Origin: a virus
Virus record (IMG/VR): IMGVR_UViG_3300038332_000016
Location: 1-34,201 of that record
Strand: one strand, 5' to 3'
Length of the DNA: 34,201 bases
Shown: positions 1 to 8,148 of the stretch, in pieces
Layout of the letters: every line of letters starts with the position of its first letter
How positions within the stretch are numbered: the stretch's first letter is position 1
Translations under genes and position numbers: made by a program
Notes under the pieces: model-generated
What the model was told of the DNA's origin: nothing
What the model saw: only the letters and a program-made list of their open reading frames with translations
The model's database searches: none

Positions 1-12
1 GGTGGTTATGGG

Positions 13-61
13 CTGTGAGCTGTGGGCTGTGGGCTGTGAGCTGTGGGCTGTGAGCTGTGGT
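13..61. repeat. Tandem 7-bp repeat (CTGTGRG)
   Basis: Seven head-to-tail copies of CTGTGAG or CTGTGGG, the last ending in T. The GC-rich, strand-asymmetric pattern is unlike the AT-rich sequence that follows. Confidence 0.85.
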
Positions 62-66
62 TGGCA

Positions 67-87
67 GGATGGTGGATGGTGGATGGT
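67..87. repeat. Tandem 7-bp repeat (GGATGGT x3)
   Basis: Three exact copies of GGATGGT, the same period as the CTGTGRG array just to the left, which suggests that replication slippage shaped this end. Confidence 0.8.
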
Positions 88-90
88 GTT

Positions 91-114
91 CATGTGTGCA
101 CACCAATGCACATG
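91..114. repeat. Inverted repeat CATGTG...CACATG with inner palindrome
   Basis: CATGTG (91-96) and CACATG (109-114) are inverted repeats. A perfect 10-bp palindrome, GTGTGCACAC, occupies 94-103. It looks like an operator-type dyad, but no regulator is identified. Confidence 0.45.
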
Positions 115-345
115 AAAGGGATTAAGAGAAATGATTTTTGAAATTAGGATTTCGGATCTTATAACTCTGCAAACTTAAACCCTACATTGTAGAAAGCATA
201 CCCCTCAAAAAAGTTACGATCTTTACGATCTTTACGAGCTTCCTACAGATGCGAGTTTTGATACACAAATATACATATAGCAATAACACTGCGATATTAT
301 TGGACTATAAATTGGAAATGTAATTATATGTAGCAATGATTCATA

Positions 346-368
346 TGTGCAGGCGAAGCGCTTGCACA
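346..368. repeat. Inverted repeat TGTGCA...TGCACA
   Basis: TGTGCA (346-351) and TGCACA (363-368) flank a GC-richer centre containing AGCGCT. The same TGTGCA core occurs in the dyad at 91-114, so the two could be sites for one DNA-binding protein. Confidence 0.4.
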
Positions 369-430
369 GAAATCAACCATACGGAGAAACAGCTTCACAA
401 CGTAGGGCCTGATAGGATATAACCCCCATA

Positions 431-460
431 TTGTGCTGCTATATTAAATTAGACTATACT
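431..460 (+). promoter_or_regulatory. Candidate sigma70-type promoter
   Basis: TTGTGC (431-436) and TATACT (455-460) are separated by 18 bp. The match is moderate, in AT-rich DNA where chance matches are common, and no gene follows closely. Confidence 0.25.
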
Positions 461-540
461 AGGCTTATTTTTTTTTGTTGGGCTGGGCCCCCTACTATGG
501 GGGGTAGGATCGCATGATATATGCATATGTACCCTCTCCA

Positions 541-633
541 CAAAATTTCCAATTTTTTTATTCTACAAAATTTCCAATTTTTTTATTCTACAAAATTTCC
601 AATTTTTTTATTCTACAAAATTTCCAATTTTTT
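541..633. repeat. 25-bp tandem repeats (iteron-like, ~3.7 copies)
   Basis: The unit begins CAAAATTTCCAATTTT and ends ATTCTA. It repeats exactly at 541-565, 566-590 and 591-615, with a partial fourth copy from 616 to about 633. Each unit contains the small dyad AAATT-TCC-AATTT. Identical direct repeats with an internal dyad in an AT-rich intergenic region resemble iterons or clustered operator sites. There are no spacers, so it is not a CRISPR array. Confidence 0.85.
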
Positions 634-689
634 CTTATTTTACTTGACTATCAAAAAAAAATACCATATCCTACTTTTAGCAAAATTAT

Positions 690-732
690 GATCTCCAAAT
701 CACATCGACGACAAAGGTCTGATCCGGAGATC
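690..732. repeat. Inverted repeat GATCTCC...GGAGATC
   Basis: Perfect 7-bp arms at 690-696 and 726-732 are separated by 29 bp. Function unknown; possible operator or weak stem-loop. Confidence 0.35.
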
Positions 733-783
733 AAGCGAACGGTTTCATTTCTTTTCACCTTTTTCGCCTCATTGCTTGTTGGT

Positions 784-820
784 CGATCGCTTGGTTTTTT
801 GTTTCCTTCCCAGGCGATCG
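784..820. repeat. Inverted repeat CGATCGC...GCGATCG
   Basis: Perfect 7-bp arms at 784-790 and 814-820 flank a T-rich 23-bp centre. Each arm contains the palindrome CGATCG. Function unknown. Confidence 0.35.
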
Positions 821-860
821 GCCCCCGGTTAATCAAGGGCTAAACATTAAGGTTTAAGGT

Positions 861-887
861 TTGAAAATTGAGGCCAAAGCCTATAAT
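861..887 (+). promoter_or_regulatory. Candidate promoter for the packaging/head operon
   Basis: A consensus -10 hexamer TATAAT (882-887) is preceded by TTGAAA (861-866) at a short 15-bp spacing. Transcription would start near 893, about 50 bases before the small terminase ATG. The position is right for the late operon; the spacing is suboptimal. Confidence 0.4.
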
Positions 888-941
888 CGATAATCGGCAA
901 TATGGGAAGCAATAAGCTTAAAGCAAATATTAAGATCCAAG

Positions 942-1638
<697 letters not shown>

Positions 1639-1661
<23 letters not shown>

Positions 1662-1947
1662 GATTGGGCTGGCTGCTGAAGCGGTAAGGCTTATTGACCA
1701 AAATGGGATAATAGGATTATTTGCCGTAACGACAAGCGCGGCCATCTTCTTATGTTGGAAGCTCATCCTCATGCATAGAAGCGAACGAGATGAATGGAAC
1801 AAAAGAGTTGATAAGCTTCATAAGGAAATGATTCAAATTATTAGCCAAAATACCTCGGCTCTTTCGGAGCTATCCACCATAGTAAAATTCACCATTGGCG
1901 AAGATGAGCTTCGATCTACAGGGAATTGGACAAGACGATCTAAATGA
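1639..1947 (+). CDS. Small single-pass membrane protein, holin candidate
   Basis: 102 aa. One hydrophobic segment (about residues 24-45, GIIGLFAVTTSAAIFLCWKL) is followed by a charged, probably coiled-coil C-terminus. It overlaps the end of the small terminase gene and the start of the large one, so it is co-transcribed with the packaging genes. Podoviruses often place a holin beside the terminase genes (T7 does), which makes holin a reasonable guess, but there is no diagnostic motif. An internal ATG at 1654 is an alternative start giving 97 aa; neither has a convincing ribosome binding site. Confidence 0.6.
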
Positions 1948-3433
1948 TCTCCTCACAGAATGCTATCGAGACACCGGCATGTTTGCCAAGGTCTTCATGC
2001 CCGATAGATTCAATGCTGAATTTTCACCTATCCATAGAACAATAATTGATCTATTAGATTCTAATGAGAAAAAAGTTGCCATAGCAGCTCCTCGTGGAAT
2101 CGGCAAGACATCATTGTGCATTGCCTACGTTGCAAAGCGTATTCTTTATCGTAGTGTTAATTTTGTGCCGTATATCGGACAAAGTCAGGCTGTGGCTATG
2201 ATGCAGACTGAGAACCTCAAGCGGGAACTAATCAGTAATTCCGATGTTCGTAAAATTTTCGGATCTATCAGGACCTCAGGGGCCAAAGATCTAAATGTTG
2301 ACGAAACGTTCTCTAAGATGTCTTGGGTAGCGAAACTCGATGAGGACCACAAAGGATGCTTTGTACTTCCTCGCGGTGGCGGACAGCAGATTCGCGGCAT
2401 TCTCTTTCGAGATAAACGACCTGATCTCTTTATTGTTGATGACTTTGAGGATGCCGATCTCATAAAAAATGAAGAAATACGGACCAAGTGGAAGACCTGG
2501 TTTGCGGCCGACGTAGAGAAAGCCGTCTCAAGAGTGTCAAACGATTGGAGGATAATTTACATTGACACCCTGAAACATGAGGATGCACTTATCCAGGACC
2601 TGCTTGATGCTCCTGATTGGACCGGAGTAAGATTGGAACTATGTGATGATCAGCTGAGATCCAATGCTCCGACCATGATCAGTGATGAAGAGATAAAGCT
2701 TGAATATGAGGCGCACAAGAAGCGCGGTCAGCTTGACGTCTTCTCAAGGGAATATCGGAATATTCCTGTCGATGAAGAATCAAAAAGCTTTAAGGCTGAA
2801 TATTTCAGGTCATATGAAGAGGATAATCTGAGGGCTATTATCGGAGGGTCTACTGATAAGCTCCAAAACGTAGTGTTGGTTGACCCGGCCAAAACGGCAT
2901 CAATGCATAGTGCCGACTCCGCTGTCGTGGGAGTAGGCATAAATCGAGAAGGACAATCAATCTTCGTCCGCGATATTGTGAGTGGAAAATTTTATCCCGA
3001 CCAGCTTTATAAGGAAATGTTCTCCATGGTAACGAGATTAAGGGCAAGAATCCTGGCCGTCGAGGTTACCGGGTTGGAGGAATTCATAAAGCAGCCGATA
3101 AAAAATACTGGAAGGCTTCTTGGCATTATCCCTGTTTATCGATGGTTAAAGGCCAGACGATCCAAAGAAGAACGAGTCGCGTCATTAGTCCCCTATTATA
3201 GGGGTGGCCATATTTATCATAATTCGAGTTGTTGTTTGAAGCTGGAACAACAACTCAGTAACTTCCCAAGGTCAAAACTTTGGGACGTTATGGACTGCTT
3301 TGCATATGTCATAGAAGTTATGGAAATGGACTCATTTTATTTTGAGCCATATGATGATGACGGCTTTGATGATGAGTTAGTTTATGATGAGCTTGAAAAC
3401 GAACCGGTCATATCCGGATGGGAGGTATATTAA
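1904..3433 (+). CDS. terL: Terminase large subunit (packaging ATPase/nuclease)
   Basis: 509 aa from the ATG at 1904; a TTG at 1895 would add three residues. The ATPase domain has Walker A APRGIGKT (62-69) and Walker B LFIVDDFED (175-183). The C-terminal RNase H-like nuclease shows the expected acidic residues: D327 in VVLVDPAKT, E387 in LAVEVTG and D461/D464 in LWDVMDCFAY. It powers DNA translocation through the portal and cuts the concatemer. The gene overlaps the preceding membrane-protein gene by 44 bases. The C-terminus is acidic. Two perfect stem-loops lie near its 3' end. Confidence 0.95.
   Translation: MSFDLQGIGQDDLNDLLTECYRDTGMFAKVFMPDRFNAEFSPIHRTIIDLLDSNEKKVAIAAPRGIGKTSLCIAYVAKRILYRSVNFVPYIGQSQAVAMMQTENLKRELISNSDVRKIFGSIRTSGAKDLNVDETFSKMSWVAKLDEDHKGCFVLPRGGGQQIRGILFRDKRPDLFIVDDFEDADLIKNEEIRTKWKTWFAADVEKAVSRVSNDWRIIYIDTLKHEDALIQDLLDAPDWTGVRLELCDDQLRSNAPTMISDEEIKLEYEAHKKRGQLDVFSREYRNIPVDEESKSFKAEYFRSYEEDNLRAIIGGSTDKLQNVVLVDPAKTASMHSADSAVVGVGINREGQSIFVRDIVSGKFYPDQLYKEMFSMVTRLRARILAVEVTGLEEFIKQPIKNTGRLLGIIPVYRWLKARRSKEERVASLVPYYRGGHIYHNSSCCLKLEQQLSNFPRSKLWDVMDCFAYVIEVMEMDSFYFEPYDDDGFDDELVYDELENEPVISGWEVY
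3190..3204 (+). other. Perfect short stem-loop inside terL
   Basis: CCCCTA (3190-3195), loop TTA, TAGGGG (3199-3204). It lies within coding sequence, 21 bases before a second, longer hairpin. There is no T-tract, so it is not a terminator. Confidence 0.5.
3226..3256 (+). other. Perfect 11-bp stem-loop inside terL
   Basis: GAGTTGTTGTT (3226-3236) and AACAACAACTC (3246-3256) are perfect reverse complements around a 9-base loop. It sits in the part of terL encoding the conserved C-terminal nuclease region. Function unknown. Confidence 0.55.
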
Positions 3434-3801
3434 TGGGCGCAGTTGAGGTTCCTTTGCGGCAAATAATTGACGGCAACGGAAATACGGTTGCCTTTACCGG
3501 CTCGGCCATAACGATTGCGACAAATATCGAATCTCTAGGCAATCTTACCATAGGAACGAGCCAGGTAGCGGTAGCATTCACCGGGACAACGCAAAGCATC
3601 ATTATGAGATCGCTAAGCACTAATACCGGTATTATTTACATTGGCACTACCGGGGTACAGAACGATGGAACATTGCACTTTGCTATGCTTTATCCTGGTG
3701 AAAATCTTACGATTGAATATAACGATGCTACAAACGCAATTTATGCAATAAGTGACACGGCCGCGCAGAAACTTAGCGCCGGAGCATTGTTGGGGGCATA
3801 A
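3433..3801 (+). CDS. Small virion structural protein (decoration or fibre-base-like)
   Basis: 122 aa from the ATG at 3433, which overlaps the terL stop (TAATG) and has GGAGG seven bases upstream. The sequence is beta-rich with a pattern common in small phage virion proteins: GIIYIGTTGV (about 63-72), then YPGENLTIEY (about 86-95) and IYAIS near the end. No enzymatic motif is visible. It is immediately followed by a fibre-like gene, so the pair may form a head- or neck-attached appendage. The precise role is not established from sequence. Confidence 0.6.
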   Translation: MGAVEVPLRQIIDGNGNTVAFTGSAITIATNIESLGNLTIGTSQVAVAFTGTTQSIIMRSLSTNTGIIYIGTTGVQNDGTLHFAMLYPGENLTIEYNDATNAIYAISDTAAQKLSAGALLGA

Positions 3802-3802
3802 T

Positions 3803-4834
3803 ATGGTTGAGATAAGACAGGAAAAGAGCGGATTCGCCATCGGTGATCACGTTACCGGGTCCACGGCAGGAAGCGTTTTGTACGTGGGAACCGATAAAAA
3901 AGTCGCGGAAGACAATGATGGACTGTACTTTGACGGTTCTTTTGGGATAGGCACTGCCGCTCCGGGATCGTTCGTCCATATTGAAGGGGCGACAAATGGG
4001 GACGGTGGAGATTTCGACGGCGGGGAATCGTTGCTTTATTTGAAGCAGAATACCTCCTGGGGCGGGAATCAGCCGTGGGCGCTGTTTGTTGATGGTTATT
4101 CATATTTGAATGGGTTTAGGATCAACGGTGATGATGGGGCTAGGGCTCTTTTTAAGGCCCAATCGGGGGGCGTATTAGGCTTTGCCACTAAAGGTGATGA
4201 TCCAATTACGTTCACTCAATCGGAAAGTACCGAGGTTATGCGAATTGCGTCCGGAGGAGATGTCGGCATAAATCAAAACACTCCTGGAGCAAAGTTGGAT
4301 GTTAACGGCGATGCCAGGGTTGGCGATAGTTCCACAAATTATGTTGAGATAGAGGCAGATGGAGATGTAAATTTCGTCGGCGGCGCAGGGCTGCAATATG
4401 GTCAAATATCGGCAGACACAAAAACAGACGCAATAACAACAGTATCGTCATTCACCTGGTATCAAATAACGACATTTGACACAAACGGGCCGTCAAATGG
4501 GAGCTGCACTCCAGATCATACCAATGATCATATAACTATTGGAAAAGATGGAGATTACGAAATTACCGTAGCTATTACTGCCTATGGCCCGGCGGCTAAT
4601 CATACCTGGTATGTACAGGCAAATTTAAACAATAATGCTACAAAACTACCGATAACAAGGATAAGGATGATCACCAATACCTCTCAGGACAAAATAACTT
4701 ATTCGTCAAGCGGTTTTGCCAGCTTGACGGCAAATGATACTGTAGAAGTGTGGGTATACAGAACATCCGCAGGATCAAATATTGATTTTACAGTCACTGA
4801 ATGCGTGTTGAATGTCAAGCAAATAGGGGGATAA
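3803..4834 (+). CDS. Fibre-like protein with C-terminal jelly-roll domain
   Basis: 343 aa from the ATG at 3803, one base after the previous stop, with GGGGGC as a likely ribosome binding site. The middle has fibre-type motifs (FGIGTAAPGSFVHIEGA; DVGINQNTPGAKLDVNGDA) seen in phage tail fibres. The last ~130 residues (from about KTDAITTVSSFTWYQ) look like a C1q/TNF-type beta sandwich, a common trimeric knob. It lies between terminase and portal rather than with the tail genes, which suggests a head fibre or capsid-associated appendage; that is inference from position. Confidence 0.6.
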   Translation: MVEIRQEKSGFAIGDHVTGSTAGSVLYVGTDKKVAEDNDGLYFDGSFGIGTAAPGSFVHIEGATNGDGGDFDGGESLLYLKQNTSWGGNQPWALFVDGYSYLNGFRINGDDGARALFKAQSGGVLGFATKGDDPITFTQSESTEVMRIASGGDVGINQNTPGAKLDVNGDARVGDSSTNYVEIEADGDVNFVGGAGLQYGQISADTKTDAITTVSSFTWYQITTFDTNGPSNGSCTPDHTNDHITIGKDGDYEITVAITAYGPAANHTWYVQANLNNNATKLPITRIRMITNTSQDKITYSSSGFASLTANDTVEVWVYRTSAGSNIDFTVTECVLNVKQIGG

Positions 4835-4839
4835 TATAA

Positions 4840-5109
4840 ATGCAGGTTATTGTTGATATTCCGGGAGCATTGCTTCCTGATACGGTTGATGCTTTTAAGT
4901 GGAAATTCAACTATAAAAGCAAGATTTTAAACGAGAACGGTCAAACAATTGATAATCCTGAGACGGAAGCTGATTTTGCGAAAAGAATGTTAATAAAAAT
5001 GGTAAGAGATATCTTGATTGATTATCGAAGATATCAGTTTATGCTTGGGAAATCGGCAGCCGTTTCAGCTGCCGAATCTGAGGCCGAAACAATAACGCAA
5101 GTAGGATAA
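4840..5109 (+). CDS. Hypothetical protein
   Basis: 89 aa, not recognised. The first half is mixed (IVDIPGALLPDTVDAFKWKFNYKSK); the second half is predicted helical and ends in an Ala/Glu-rich tail. No membrane segment or catalytic motif. It sits six bases after the fibre-like gene and four before the portal gene, so it is co-expressed with head genes and may be a minor structural or assembly protein. Confidence 0.65.
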   Translation: MQVIVDIPGALLPDTVDAFKWKFNYKSKILNENGQTIDNPETEADFAKRMLIKMVRDILIDYRRYQFMLGKSAAVSAAESEAETITQVG

Positions 5110-5112
5110 TAA

Positions 5113-7113
5113 ATGGCAAAGGCTATTTTAGGAGCGTATGAAGGAGATGGGCGGTGGTCCTCTACGCTCTCCGATATAAAGTATGATTATGATTATCCTT
5201 TAAGATCAGATGGAACAAGGATGGATCTTAGTCCGGGATCTAAAATTCATGATGCTATTAAGGATAAGATCATACGGCAGGCTCAAGATAGCTCGAATTG
5301 CATTTCACAAAGATTTGATTCTTGGAGAAAGATTGACCAAATATTGAATGTTTTTATTCCTGCTGACGAAGCGGAAGAAAAGGTTCAAGATAAGGATACA
5401 AGGAAGCCTATAAGTATAGTTTTTCCTAATACTTATGCTATCCTAGAAACCATGTTGGCCTACTTAAGCACGGCGTTCTTTATTGACCCGATCTTCAGAT
5501 ATGAAGGGGTTGGGCCGGAAGACACTGTCGGGGCCATTCTGATGGGGCAGGTAATCCAACAACAAGCTGAAAGGGCCAAAACAGTGCTTAATTTGCACAC
5601 AATGTTTAGAGATGCCCTAGCATATGGGGTTGGGGCCGTTAATCCTTTCTGGGACGTTGTGAGGGGAACAAAGCCTAGGATAACTGAGATTGCGTCGGTA
5701 AATGAGTTCGGAGAATCAAGTAGCGAGCGGATCATTGAGTTCCTGAAGGGGCAGATTACCTTTGAGGGAAATGCACTTCAAAACATTGACCCTTATCTTA
5801 TGTTGCCGGATCCTAATGTTTCTATTAATGAGATCCAAAAAGGTGAATTTTGGGGATGGGTAAGGCAGACCAACGTAATGGACCTGCTGAGTGATGAGCA
5901 GGAAGACCCTGACATGTTCAATGCTAAGTATTTGAAGCATTTAAATATTGGGCAAAGTTCAATTATTGATTGGGATCAGAGCGATCGCGGGGTGAAAACG
6001 GGGCTGGAACGTGGTCCGCAGAAGGGGATTACGTCGACAAGTCCGATTGATGTGATCGTGATGTTTGCCAAGATTATTCCGAAAGATATGAAACTGGGGC
6101 CGGAAGAATATCCGGAGATTTGGTATTTTGAGCTGGCTGCCGACGACATTGTGATTAAAGCCAGACCGGCAAATTATATGCATGGGAAAATACCGGTTGC
6201 CGCATGTGCCCCTGAATATGATGGGTATGGGATTGCCCCTATAAGCAGGTTGGAGGTTCAATACGGCTTACAAGGAGTGTTGGATTTTTTGTTCAACTCT
6301 CATATTGCGAATGTAAGAAAGGCCCTCAACGACATGCTGGTAGTCGACCCATATATGGTCAATATTAACGATTTGAGGAATCCTGCTCCTGGAAAGCTTA
6401 TACGCATGAGAAAGCCTATGTGGGGCTCCGGGGTTAATGGGGCGGTACAGCAACTGTCCGTAACGGATGTTACTCGAGGAAATATGAGCGATGCGTCGTT
6501 TGTGATGAGCATGATGCAGCAGCTAAGTGGATCGGAAGCCTCGATGATGGGCAATCTAAGACAAGGCGGCCCTGAGAGACTTACAAGCCAGGAATTCCAG
6601 GGTACAAGAGCCGGAGCAATATCAAGAATGGAGCGGGTGGCCCGTTTGATCAGCTATCAGGCCATGAGTGACATTGGACATATGTTTGCGTCTAATACCC
6701 AACAAATGATGAGTAAACCTACATATATAAAAATGGTTGGGGCTTGGCCCGAAGTTTTAAAGAGGGAATATGGGGCTATTGATGGAGAGAAATTTCCCGT
6801 AGATCCAATTGATTTAATTATTGATTATGATGTTAAGATTAGAGACGGGAGTGTTCCTGGTGGGAACTTTGCTCAGAGCTGGGTGAACTTGTTTCAGACT
6901 ATAGGGCAAAGTCAGGAACTTACACAAAGATTTGATATTGTAAGAATATTTAAACATATAGCTAGGAATTTGGGGGCTAAAAATGTTGAGGATTTTGAGC
7001 GGCAACCACCGCAACAAGTAAATCCTGAAATGAGAAGCGATGAAGATGTTATGCGAGAGGTTGAGCGTGGGAACCTTGTCCCGTCAAATATGGCTGATGT
7101 GGGGGCGTTGTGA
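5113..7113 (+). CDS. Portal protein (podovirus head-tail connector)
   Basis: 666 aa. Size, position (after terminase, before an acidic scaffold and major capsid protein) and sequence character match podovirus portals. Examples are the early region with a solvent-exposed IVFPNTYAILETMLAYLSTA helix, the central INDLRNPAPGKLIRMRKPMW segment, and the Gln/Met-rich clip/crown region around LTSQEFQGTRAGAISRMERV. The family forms the dodecameric ring through which DNA is pumped and to which the tail attaches. The next gene starts with a GTG overlapping its stop codon (GTGA). Confidence 0.85.
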   Translation: MAKAILGAYEGDGRWSSTLSDIKYDYDYPLRSDGTRMDLSPGSKIHDAIKDKIIRQAQDSSNCISQRFDSWRKIDQILNVFIPADEAEEKVQDKDTRKPISIVFPNTYAILETMLAYLSTAFFIDPIFRYEGVGPEDTVGAILMGQVIQQQAERAKTVLNLHTMFRDALAYGVGAVNPFWDVVRGTKPRITEIASVNEFGESSSERIIEFLKGQITFEGNALQNIDPYLMLPDPNVSINEIQKGEFWGWVRQTNVMDLLSDEQEDPDMFNAKYLKHLNIGQSSIIDWDQSDRGVKTGLERGPQKGITSTSPIDVIVMFAKIIPKDMKLGPEEYPEIWYFELAADDIVIKARPANYMHGKIPVAACAPEYDGYGIAPISRLEVQYGLQGVLDFLFNSHIANVRKALNDMLVVDPYMVNINDLRNPAPGKLIRMRKPMWGSGVNGAVQQLSVTDVTRGNMSDASFVMSMMQQLSGSEASMMGNLRQGGPERLTSQEFQGTRAGAISRMERVARLISYQAMSDIGHMFASNTQQMMSKPTYIKMVGAWPEVLKREYGAIDGEKFPVDPIDLIIDYDVKIRDGSVPGGNFAQSWVNLFQTIGQSQELTQRFDIVRIFKHIARNLGAKNVEDFERQPPQQVNPEMRSDEDVMREVERGNLVPSNMADVGAL

Positions 7114-7352
7114 GAGAGGTTACGGACGAGCTGCGGCATGTAATCTTGAAGCTCGTGTCAAATGACGGATGGAGCAAATTTGAGCTTTTACTTGATATAT
7201 GGCTGAAGGATCTTCATCTTCTGATGGAGAGCGAAAATGATTTGAAGTTGCTTTATCGACATCAAGGATCGATCGAGACTATAAGGAATATACTTGATAT
7301 TAATAAATATTTAGAGGATGACGAGGTTGAAGATGGCGAAGAAGAAAGATGA
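7110..7352 (+). CDS. Small acidic helical protein of the head operon
   Basis: 80 aa, starting at GTG in a GTGA overlap with the portal stop, with a G-rich ribosome binding site (GGGGGCG) upstream. Predicted mostly helical; the C-terminus is very acidic (LEDDEVEDGEEER). It overlaps the scaffold gene start by 20 bases. Not recognised as a named family; a portal- or scaffold-associated assembly factor is the natural guess from position. Confidence 0.65.
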   Translation: MREVTDELRHVILKLVSNDGWSKFELLLDIWLKDLHLLMESENDLKLLYRHQGSIETIRNILDINKYLEDDEVEDGEEER

Positions 7353-8148
7353 ACTGAATGATGAATTTGAAGAAATGATTGAAGACATTGATGAGGAAGA
7401 ATCCGAGACCGAAGGAGATGATGAGGACTTGGATGAAAGCCCCGATGAGGAGTATCAAACTGACGATGACGATGACGACGACGAAGTCGATGAGAGTGAG
7501 GATGATGACGAGCAAGAATCCGATGACGAGCAAGAATCCGATGACGATCTAAAGGCCGAGGTCGGGCGGCTACAAGCTATGATGCGTGCTATGGGCATGC
7601 AAATGCTGCAGCCTCGGCAAGCACCGCAAGAGCCTCAAGTAAAAGCTGTTAAAGAGCCAGCTCTTGATGATGTTAATTTGCTGGATGGAGTTGATTTTGA
7701 TCAAGTTTTTACCGATCCGAAGATTTTTAATCAGTTGCTGGTTAAGGCTGCCAAGATGGCGAGAGGACCGGTAGTTGATCAAGATCAAATGTATCAGCAG
7801 TTTGAGCATAAAAGAAGCCAGACTGCTATGGTGAATGATTTTTATAGTAAAAATAAAGATTTAGAGCCATTCAAATCACAAGTTTCTATAATTGCCCAGA
7901 ATATTGTAAGTTCAAGACCTGATATTACCGATCAGGGGACGCTTCTGGAGGAAACTGCGAAGACGGCAAGAATGGTATTTGGACTTCCTCCAAAAGCAAA
8001 AAGCAACGGTAAGAAGGTCAAGCGCGTTGTAAATGGAGAGATGGAGCCGGTTAAGGCAAGGGCATCAAAGAAGAGAACGGTGCCGAAAAAGAAAATGAAG
8101 ATTTCAAAAATGCAGAGAGAAATTAACGATCTGCTGGAGGATTTTTGA
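7333..8148 (+). CDS. Capsid scaffolding protein
   Basis: 271 aa from the ATG at 7333 with GAGG just upstream; an earlier in-frame ATG exists at 7318. The N-terminal ~75 residues are almost entirely Asp/Glu/Ser, including a run of Asp. The centre is helical with a Met-rich stretch (LQAMMRAMGMQMLQPRQ) and the C-terminus is Lys/Arg-rich (KKRTVPKKKMKISKMQREINDLLEDF). An acidic, helical protein with a basic C-terminal tail, between portal and capsid genes, is the classic podovirus scaffold that binds capsid subunits through its C-terminus. Confidence 0.8.
   Translation: MAKKKDELNDEFEEMIEDIDEEESETEGDDEDLDESPDEEYQTDDDDDDDEVDESEDDDEQESDDEQESDDDLKAEVGRLQAMMRAMGMQMLQPRQAPQEPQVKAVKEPALDDVNLLDGVDFDQVFTDPKIFNQLLVKAAKMARGPVVDQDQMYQQFEHKRSQTAMVNDFYSKNKDLEPFKSQVSIIAQNIVSSRPDITDQGTLLEETAKTARMVFGLPPKAKSNGKKVKRVVNGEMEPVKARASKKRTVPKKKMKISKMQREINDLLEDF

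Larger units (their letters stand above)
1..941. other. Left non-coding, repeat-rich region
   Basis: I see no credible gene in this 941-base stretch. It holds 7-bp tandem repeats (13-87), TGTGCA-containing dyads (91-114, 346-368), three imperfect copies of TTTACGATC (about 214-239), four copies of a 25-bp AT-rich repeat (541-633), two 7-bp inverted repeats (690-732, 784-820) and candidate promoters (431-460, 861-887). It precedes the small terminase gene. A replication origin, packaging site, genome end or regulatory region are all possible; the sequence does not decide between them. Confidence 0.6.

Noticed and set aside
485-508. Terminator from CCCCC...GGGGG near 488-503
   Set aside because: The stem is short and the T-run precedes rather than follows it on the + strand.
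541-633. CRISPR-like array
   Set aside because: The repeats are directly contiguous with no spacers and there are no cas genes.
651-836. 61-aa open frame on - strand with a TTG start
   Set aside because: No ribosome binding site, no recognisable pattern, and isolated in a non-coding region.
514-843. 109-aa open frame on + strand
   Set aside because: It is created by translating the 25-bp AT-rich tandem repeats (repeated Asn-Phe-Gln-Phe-Phe). No ribosome binding site; composition unlike a protein.
3226-3256. DGR template repeat (because of AAC/GTT-rich sequence)
   Set aside because: Only a short perfect hairpin in terL; no GGSW/GFR coding potential and no similarity to cassettes A-D.
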